DNA of 8,084 bases from Candidatus Omnitrophota bacterium (lineage in GTDB: Bacteria > Omnitrophota > Gorgyraeia > 2-01-FULL-45-10): NCBI GenBank assembly GCA_003140915.1, contig PLLI01000105.1, positions 1 through 8,084 of the forward strand. Reading direction: 5' to 3'. Shown here piece after piece: positions 7,301-8,084 of this stretch. The notes below the pieces were generated by a model that was given only the letters and a program-made list of their open reading frames with translations, did no database searches and was not told the origin of the DNA. The translations under genes were made by a program, and so were the position numbers. How positions within the stretch are numbered: position 1 is the stretch's first letter; the number at the start of each line of letters is the position of its first letter.

Positions 7301-7534
7301 ACGCTGAGAGGCGCGCTGGCGCGGCAGATAAATTGGTATTATCAGATGACTAATGATGCGGACCGCACAGATGCTATAGAACGTATCAATGCTTTAAGAA
7401 AACAAGCGTCTTCGGAAAATAAACGGATTACGCAGATATGGCAGCTTAGAGATCTTCCTCTGATAGTCGATACTCTGTGCAGGGATATGGAGGAATTAAG
7501 GGCAATGGAAGAGGCGATCGCTTCTTCAGCATAA
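2..7534 (+). CDS. Giant multi-domain envelope protein: GT84-like glucosyltransferase, glycoamylase/GH144-like, two HAD domains and a GHKL-like domain (5' partial)
   Basis: The frame is open from the first complete codon at nt 2, and there is no stop before the methionine at 71. The conserved glycosyltransferase core already begins near nt 170, so the true start and the N-terminal half of that enzyme lie upstream. Residue numbers here count from nt 2 (2,510 residues visible). Domain order: glycosyltransferase core and membrane helices (1-445), signal-like segment (about 490-512), glycoamylase-like domain (about 536-943), beta-sandwich (about 975-1114), helical HEILE region (about 1127-1336), HAD 1 (about 1341-1611), HAD 2 (about 1672-1858), GHKL-like domain (about 1932-2125), unknown C-terminal domain (about 2277-2510). 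The first two blocks follow the order of cyclic beta-1,2-glucan synthase, but no GH94 phosphorylase module is present. I infer a membrane-anchored enzyme making or processing an envelope glucan; the job of the last 1,000 residues is unknown. It is followed by a probable terminator, so it is probably not co-transcribed with smc. Confidence 0.85.
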   Translation, partial: CFGFQENKNIINDTNIPNDEYQSMLVDLEQRGSQDIEDLKVAGNTYNTPNDVSYRYTVLCDYETRAPPSSIKGLVEIIAANPDRGCLQPALGLSDIETWHGWRASLTYLWMQHIPETVFRIMNRFGFYGKGIVDNKMYIDRIIGTPDKPIEALPVDIMSHDTIEALYLNPAWVHTIKFIENPARNSITEYVQGLRWTVGDIKNIGYMFKSIQFLIDKTKQLYAHITGVRFEKPWRRDNEASPSFSAKYVANFPTRNVINPFLYLTWIVIETFAVPKSGMIALKDTPLQMWSFIGLITLLVILPKLYSTFIDLIDASRALIAGDLGKARGILRLTGKKAVAGLVDIVVSPFAYFPDAINGVVRAATASMVIIAGKVKWKPQADIEREMAHLTLKNLSKYTWHVPVVATVFVGAALWLDIYLHPIMLIMLFTWLVMPISTVTGSIEITSAQRKGFIFKLSDMTAESEKAKAEPAFRGSYTPTEVLKAKFWPSLTKVFAAFFSLLLVLANPSASAQPPVQSMGATQVASSQNSQAEEMRNEIITRKFKPFLPSGNGREGYILYSHIKDDGYRSPAEGRYSRPEGFAYQVKMLYMTINGNASFRGFTAANARTELLGLVRYLNKNKSKCGFLPLYVLYGEIGSSEVNIDQEGKINMLDNAFLILDLLAAYGGICDSKDETDKAIAKEIEQFLNELKWNLVFDEKIGLFPQHYYPWRPFEQRFDKTEGELKEVYSEGFLTYLVGYILGGLDIKWDALEQGAVLNESPDGAFRWIPKTKHGALYQIPVFLYFNPDLNKALFEADQNLVDASLRISAQKGYLLPPLPSPTPGSTSYHYSIGGLKDLAVDVVDDSFSSPVAAAGFVEAVYPGRGLSLLGEVRRSVGSLPDSYALRDGKPVISLWSATDNAFFMTEGLYSQKTRSDILNALRHLPQGQKRYERLQGILNRVITFKPVPSEGEVRKLRSITENKNISRVSLLTKNTVQFAFPMNISPAHPMTGDNKLTINYQSPDEKWGGYGIKFTAPQNIRGKWINISYTSDKEVYIKCELKRNNPEGGEAGVGQNEKILLNKTANSQTVSFLVPDNEKFEKVTVITLVVETSRLPSADANVTINIKDVSLSDEPIGKRSGGVSVLLQRAVSEIAAAAVQGVPKEGTIAAGSLEKRIDDVKTMDELRAFVPEITAPEQVVTDNVRNASVELIRLIEECLRGKLSDDDSLLLNQTLQILQNNPAFYYFSDIIQGSENYLLGFGKEFNGKKITGISAELAKSLSQRLLTEYIFHEILETITPQGEHKNLYTGIQRKVFGEDNPLKRELRNHIEQASVILSLDENMDLAKAKEFVNKARDAGKRLLVIFDLDKTISADNTRKISEKMARFMIRALAAGDVDIAVLTMRDQAEIDRRVIDQLKLFGINERWIYGGPGERRFISVPHTGVEYFPERRFSAEQIRGYKEKITEILGKMHITIDMVIKAGIGQETPEDKNSIREETNGSLTYVLRRTVLAEGRDVRDNIIRKLRAISINAYRGGQASIDIFPVNKGDAAEAVVKETAERRGIGHDSIAVVGVDDDYRGTGVGRPLLEKVASLNGLPLTGSAEIKAENVDQSEIPGNAYLVLSRGPRICRAVLQACFRNHPIEALEHKTSRESGDKNKVNIVSRGGEIMRGRMFNTEFFTPEREKANQGIVTVAVDFDHTIIARNASSDYFIRPGILEELKKLRDSGIRLVGFTDKPASVVEQIFKLFPQLQEIFELTIPRGAFSIDFADIQRKGERSDAYQELKKAYQGRIDAVLEYLNKFPGSMKDINLLGYALIIDDQLETATDEHGRSAAAILPSGPALVYNPGRYSVNDKGAMVSGEPVEGMAEKIINILRSKNAGTFTTVMTTPAMPFTSVNTGAPGQLNTNMETINEPASMPYAATNVSIRTALNIGPSAELLYVKELSGGNNNGGANDGLTLEVAGNIGKITSLTDKKELTALKFFIVDAISNAKWAIERKMLAEKYGSYDAYKKIAEAGSFTPEQVEINMQARKAGLENTRYTIVCYREGENLIVSVINNAEANKESFDYMQASLGLSETGKPLSEEEELARLVNEAEGEGTGAKTTGLALIAASGYAKKLGGNIMPYAGPGYTAIVLMLPKSEKAASAAPVENANEEVLQLAAELAGYGINPLEAVNLTETQVRNAAANYLASANNAPPTEETLARTIQGIIDRLNKAASRFHEVVIVWPEPGPHSVYLVNPSGTYIVGKGERADVEGSLIGPLTVRIEKLNAAEKAGGAATQNSSAFLNSPEIKERTKAVVAAYKYAGERESIVKTVVGVPADLDETQTQKVILEANKALAANGYGEREDNHQMIQYKIYEDNMQATMASLDGAMTKAQDGLPENGRVVAFVLQDTAEDGVTPKMPDDAIEKYGNRKNITLVLDAYRDRFAKVKAGAIKEKKVPICPSLTLRGALARQINWYYQMTNDADRTDAIERINALRKQASSENKRITQIWQLRDLPLIVDTLCRDMEELRAMEEAIASSA
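1472..1540 (+). other. Internal signal-peptide-like segment
   Basis: The segment reads L-T-K-V-F-A-A-F-F-S-L-L-L-V-L-A-N-P-S-A followed by S-A-Q. It has a lysine, a hydrophobic core of about 13 residues, a helix-breaking Asn-Pro, and A-S-A before Gln, which is a textbook type I signal peptidase site between nt 1537 and 1538. It lies about 490 residues into the visible protein, after a Lys/Arg-rich loop that should be cytoplasmic by the positive-inside rule. It either acts as the last membrane helix or is cut, releasing roughly 2,000 residues to the periplasm. No clear hydrophobic helix follows it. Confidence 0.55.
1607..2830 (+). other. Domain: glycoamylase (PF10091-type)/GH144-GH189-like (alpha/alpha)6 glucanase
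   Basis: About 408 residues show the succession of motifs I know from the glycoamylase/GH144 fold. The first is G-F-L-P-L-Y then M-L-D-N-A-F-L-I-L-D-L-L-A-A (Asp654), matching the S-x-I-D-T-A-L-L-L-A-G helix. Then come L-K-W-N-L-V-F and Y-S-E-G-F-L-T-Y-L-V (Glu731), matching the Y-N-E-A-x-I-L-Y-L-L-A-L helix. The last are V-D-D-S-F-S-S-P-V-A-A-A-G-F (Asp845-Asp846), matching D-D-G-T-I-A-P-T-A-A-A-G-S, and an aromatic-rich N-A-F-F-M-T-E-G block. Relatives hydrolyse or cyclise beta-1,2-glucan and, in cyclic glucan synthase, sit directly after the GT84 part as here. The substrate is inferred from that family link. Whether it hydrolyses or transglycosylates cannot be told from the sequence. Confidence 0.7.
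2924..3343 (+). other. Domain: beta-sandwich, carbohydrate-binding-module-like
   Basis: About 140 residues of alternating hydrophobic strands, starting N-T-V-Q-F-A-F and ending with I-N-I-K-D-V-S-L, directly after the glycoamylase-like domain. The block includes G-Y-G-I-K-F-T, G-K-W-I-N-I-S-Y, Y-I-K-C-E-L, T-V-S-F-L-V-P and V-T-V-I-T-L-V-V-E. A final strand ending in D-V-x-L is usual in jelly-roll carbohydrate-binding modules and galactose-binding-like domains. No ligand residues can be assigned. Glucan binding is inferred only from position and fold. Confidence 0.5.
3380..4010 (+). other. Domain: helical region with HEILE motif, unknown function
   Basis: The region is predicted by eye to be almost entirely alpha-helical and is Ala/Glu/Leu-rich. 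Near its end it has F-H-E-I-L-E (nt 3815-3832), then G-E-H-K-N-L-Y and N-P-L-K-R-E-L-R-N-H-I. H-E-x-x-E followed by another E-H recalls zinc-hydrolase helices, but the usual second histidine of H-E-x-x-H is replaced by Glu, so a metallopeptidase call is not justified. It links the extracellular glycan modules to the first HAD domain. Confidence 0.4.
4022..4835 (+). other. Domain: HAD-superfamily phosphatase-like 1 (Cof/T6PP-like, class II)
   Basis: All four HAD motifs are visible. Motif I is I-F-D-L-D-K-T-I with nucleophile Asp1348 and acid/base Asp1350. Motif II is V-L-T-M-R-D with Thr1384. Motif III is the lysine in V-N-K-G-D-A-A-E-A-V (Lys1529). Motif IV is V-V-G-V-D-D-D (1557-1559) followed by Y-R-G-T-G. 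The roughly 145-residue cap between motifs II and III, and N-K-G-x-A followed by G-x-D-D, fit the type IIB family of trehalose-6-phosphate, sucrose-phosphate and phosphomannomutase-type phosphatases. All catalytic residues are kept, so it may be active. A sugar phosphate is a guess from family. Its predicted location outside the cytoplasm is odd for a HAD enzyme. Confidence 0.72.
5015..5575 (+). other. Domain: HAD-superfamily phosphatase-like 2 (small-cap type)
   Basis: V-A-V-D-F-D-H-T-I gives motif I with Asp1679 and Asp1681. F-T-D-K gives motif II with Thr1717. A-L-I-I-D-D-Q gives motif IV with Asp1802-Asp1803. Y-F-I-R-P-G-I-L-E-E-L-K-K-L after motif I is typical of HAD proteins with little or no cap, such as NIF/FCP-like or acid-phosphatase types. 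A motif III lysine is not obvious; the Q-R-K-G-E-R stretch is the best candidate. The strong difference in cap type from the first HAD domain argues against a recent tandem duplication. Confidence 0.62.
5795..6375 (+). other. Domain: GHKL / histidine-kinase ATPase-like (HATPase_c fold), divergent
   Basis: The N box is D-A-I-S-N-A (Asp1970, Asn1974), equivalent to E-x-x-x-N-A. A strand L-I-V-S-V-I-N-N-A takes the place of the G1 box V-x-D-N-G, with Asn instead of the ATP-contacting Asp and no glycine. The G2 box is G-T-G-A-K-T-T-G-L-A-L-I (2083-2094), followed by A-x-x-L-G-G-N-I and G-P-G-Y-T-A-I-V-L-M-L-P, which matches the A-x-x-h-G-G-x-h ... G-x-G-T-x-h-x-h-x-L-P ending of HATPase_c domains. 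No phospho-accepting H box or receiver domain is visible. The G1 change makes ATP hydrolysis doubtful; it may be a non-catalytic nucleotide-binding or binding module. Confidence 0.6.
6380..6830 (+). other. Linker and small beta-rich region, unknown
   Basis: An Ala/Glu-rich helical stretch (about 6380-6615) is followed by a short strand-rich block, with V-V-I-V-W-P-E-P-G-P-H-S-V-Y-L-V-N-P and T-Y-I-V-G-K-G-E. It then has a Gly/Ala/Asn/Ser-rich tail. I recognise no family. It separates the GHKL-like domain from the C-terminal domain. Confidence 0.35.
6830..7531 (+). other. C-terminal domain of unknown family
   Basis: About 234 residues with alternating helices and strands: S-I-V-K-T-V-V-G-V-P-A-D-L, G-R-V-V-A-F-V-L-Q-D-T, N-I-T-L-V-L-D-A-Y, and K-K-V-P-I-C-P-S-L-T-L-R-G-A-L-A-R. 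It ends in charged helices. The pattern suggests an alpha/beta domain that closes the protein before the stop at 7532-7534. I know no matching family. The repeated strand-loop-Asp endings are only suggestive of an enzyme fold. Confidence 0.4.
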
Positions 7535-7540
7535 TATAGC

Positions 7541-7592
7541 ACATTTTTCTGTCCCGTTATCCGCCTCGCGGCGGAGGGTTGGGACAGAATGT
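7541..7592. repeat. REP-like imperfect hairpin between the giant gene and smc
   Basis: CTGTCCC at 7549-7555 pairs with GGGACAG at 7581-7587. The stem continues outward as ACATT (7541-7545) with AATGT (7588-7592) across a TTT bulge, and inside it CCGCC (7561-7565) pairs with GGCGG (7570-7574). The right arm can instead fold on itself, since GGGACA-GAA-TGTCTC at 7581-7595 forms a small hairpin. The T run lies before the stem and not after it, so it is a poor terminator on either strand. The form recalls REP/BIME-type interspersed repeats; copy number cannot be judged from one window. Confidence 0.5.
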
Positions 7593-7597
7593 CTCAT

Positions 7598-7668
7598 CCG
7601 GGTTGTCGGAACGCCCTTGAGGACTTACTAGCGTCGGTCCTCGATAAGAGTCGACAACCCGGTCTTTT
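7598..7668 (+). terminator. Branched hairpin, probable rho-independent terminator of the giant gene
   Basis: CCGGGTTGTCG at 7598-7608 is perfectly complementary to CGACAACCCGG at 7652-7662, an 11-bp GC-rich stem. It is followed at once by TCTTTTATTGT, a T-rich tail on the + strand only. The 43-base interior carries a second hairpin, GAGGAC (7619-7624) with GTCCTC (7637-7642), and a 12-base loop. A plain terminator would have a short loop, so this may also be a small structured RNA element or a mobile hairpin repeat. Confidence 0.6.
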
Positions 7669-7680
7669 ATTGTACCTTTC

Positions 7681-7709
7681 TTGCATTTTACTGTATCCTG
7701 TGGTATACT
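7681..7709 (+). promoter_or_regulatory. sigma70-type promoter with extended -10, for smc
   Basis: TTGCAT at 7681-7686 (-35; consensus TTGACA) is separated by exactly 17 bases from TATACT at 7704-7709 (-10; consensus TATAAT). TG at 7701-7702, one base before the hexamer, gives an extended -10. Transcription would start near 7716, leaving a leader of roughly 58 bases before the smc start codon. It lies just after the probable terminator. Confidence 0.65.
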
Positions 7710-7727
7710 TTAATACGTTTTAATACG
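7709..7727 (+). promoter_or_regulatory. Tandem 9-bp repeats TTTAATACG, possible operator
   Basis: TTTAATACG occurs at 7709-7717 and again at 7719-7727, exactly 10 bases apart, with a degenerate third copy (TTTATAC, 7730-7736). They start at the last base of the -10 hexamer and cover the expected start site. One-helical-turn spacing is what a cooperatively binding repressor would need, but the stretch is AT-rich and chance is possible. Confidence 0.35.
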
Positions 7728-7773
7728 CGTTTATACTATTTATCTGTTCCTAAGGGACTAATTATAAGATAAT

Positions 7774-8084
7774 ATGCATTTTAAAAGTTTAGAGCTTATC
7801 GGCTTTAAATCATTCGCCGAGAAGACGAAGATAAATTTCGAGCCCGGCGTCACGGCCATTGTCGGCCCTAATGGATGCGGGAAATGTCTGAGTGGCGAGA
7901 GCAAAGTTTGCCTTTCCGACGGTTCTCAGATTACGATTAGAGAATTGGTGGATTCCGCGTTCAATTCTCCCGGCGCCATAGAAAATCTCGACGACGGACA
8001 AGTCTTCTATCCCGATCATCTTAATGCCTTCATACTATCTCTAAATCCTCAAACTTTGCATATCGAACCGCGGCCGGTATACTT
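7774..8084 (+). CDS. smc: Chromosome segregation ATPase SMC, N-terminus, interrupted by an intein (3' partial)
   Basis: The first 37 residues are a canonical SMC N-terminus: [18 protein letters not shown], then [12 protein letters not shown], the Walker A motif of the ABC-type head. SMC forms the condensin-like ring (with ScpA and ScpB) that compacts and separates bacterial chromosomes. ATG 7774 is chosen because SMC proteins begin with M-x-h-K-x-L-E-L-x-G-F-K-S-F right at the N-terminus. The ribosome site is weak: the purine-rich AAGGGA at 7752-7757 is 16 bases upstream. After Lys37 the expected S-N-I is replaced by an in-frame intein that fills the rest of the window, so no further SMC sequence is seen. 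Coils, hinge and Walker B must lie downstream. Transcription probably comes from the promoter at 7681-7709. Confidence 0.9.
   Translation, partial: MHFKSLELIGFKSFAEKTKINFEPGVTAIVGPNGCGKCLSGESKVCLSDGSQITIRELVDSAFNSPGAIENLDDGQVFYPDHLNAFILSLNPQTLHIEPRPVY
7885..8084 (+). mobile_element. Intein in the Walker A motif of SMC (N-terminal part)
   Basis: Directly after G-P-N-G-C-G-K the frame continues [13 protein letters not shown], a clear intein block A (C-L-x-G-D-T-x-V-x-L-x-D-G) with Cys1 at nt 7885-7887. It then reads I-T-I-R-E-L-V, an acidic stretch, and [14 protein letters not shown], the usual beta-strand pair of the Hint fold (V-L-S-L-D-P-x-T-x-x-x-x-P). Removal would rejoin Lys with the Ser of G-K-S, so Ser is the expected +1 nucleophile. 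The T-x-x-H block B, any homing endonuclease and the terminal His-Asn are beyond the window. Sixty-six intein residues are visible. Without splicing the SMC P-loop would be destroyed. Confidence 0.88.

Noticed and set aside
7598..7668. Integron attC site
   Set aside because: The hairpin lacks the R-Y-Y-Y-A-A-C and G-T-T-R-R-R-Y boxes in the right orientation, and no integrase or gene cassettes are present.
7761..7773. ATTAT-AAG-ATAAT inverted repeat abutting the smc start codon
   Set aside because: Five A-T pairs with a 3-base loop are too weak to claim a regulatory structure in AT-rich sequence.
1..8084. CRISPR array, tRNA or rRNA genes
   Set aside because: No regularly spaced repeats, tRNA cloverleaf or rRNA signature was seen.

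Overview
The window holds the 3' part of one very large gene on the + strand (open at the left edge, at least 2,510 codons, stop at 7532-7534), a 239-bp intergenic region, and the first 311 bases of a second + strand gene, smc, which runs off the right edge. The standard genetic code fits throughout. A single very large multi-domain protein that joins a membrane glucan glycosyltransferase to phosphatase-like and kinase-like domains suggests an uncultivated bacterium of the Omnitrophota (Ca. Omnitrophica) or a related PVC-side lineage. That placement rests on general knowledge of giant proteins in the group, not on a marker gene, and is an inference.

The large protein reads in order as follows. 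It starts with the C-terminal half of a GT2-like/GT84-like glucosyltransferase core and its membrane helices (about nt 2-1335). A cytoplasmic Lys/Arg-rich stretch follows, then a signal-peptide-like hydrophobic segment ending in A-S-A/Q (about 1472-1537). Next come a glycoamylase/GH144-like (alpha/alpha)6 domain (about 1607-2830), a beta-sandwich resembling a carbohydrate-binding module (about 2924-3343), and a helical region with an HEILE motif (about 3380-4010). Two different HAD-type domains follow (about 4022-4835 and 5015-5575), then a Thr/Pro/Asn-rich linker, a GHKL (histidine-kinase ATPase) fold domain (about 5795-6375), a small linker/beta region, and an unrecognised C-terminal domain (about 6830-7531). 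The first two parts match the order in cyclic beta-1,2-glucan synthase (NdvB type), but the GH94 phosphorylase module that normally follows is absent. HAD and GHKL modules take its place. The likely theme is synthesis and processing of a beta-1,2-glucan-like polymer at the envelope. The role of the HAD and GHKL parts is unknown.

The intergenic region (7535-7773) carries a REP-like imperfect hairpin bounded by CTGTCCC/GGGACAG, then a branched hairpin with an 11-bp perfect outer stem and a T-rich tail that is probably the terminator of the large gene. After it comes a good sigma70-type promoter with an extended -10 and two 9-bp direct repeats one helical turn apart, which probably drives smc.

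The second gene starts as a normal SMC ATPase. Its Walker A motif is interrupted after the catalytic lysine by an intein beginning Cys-Leu-Ser-Gly. The intein continues to the window end, so its splice C-terminus and any homing endonuclease cannot be seen.
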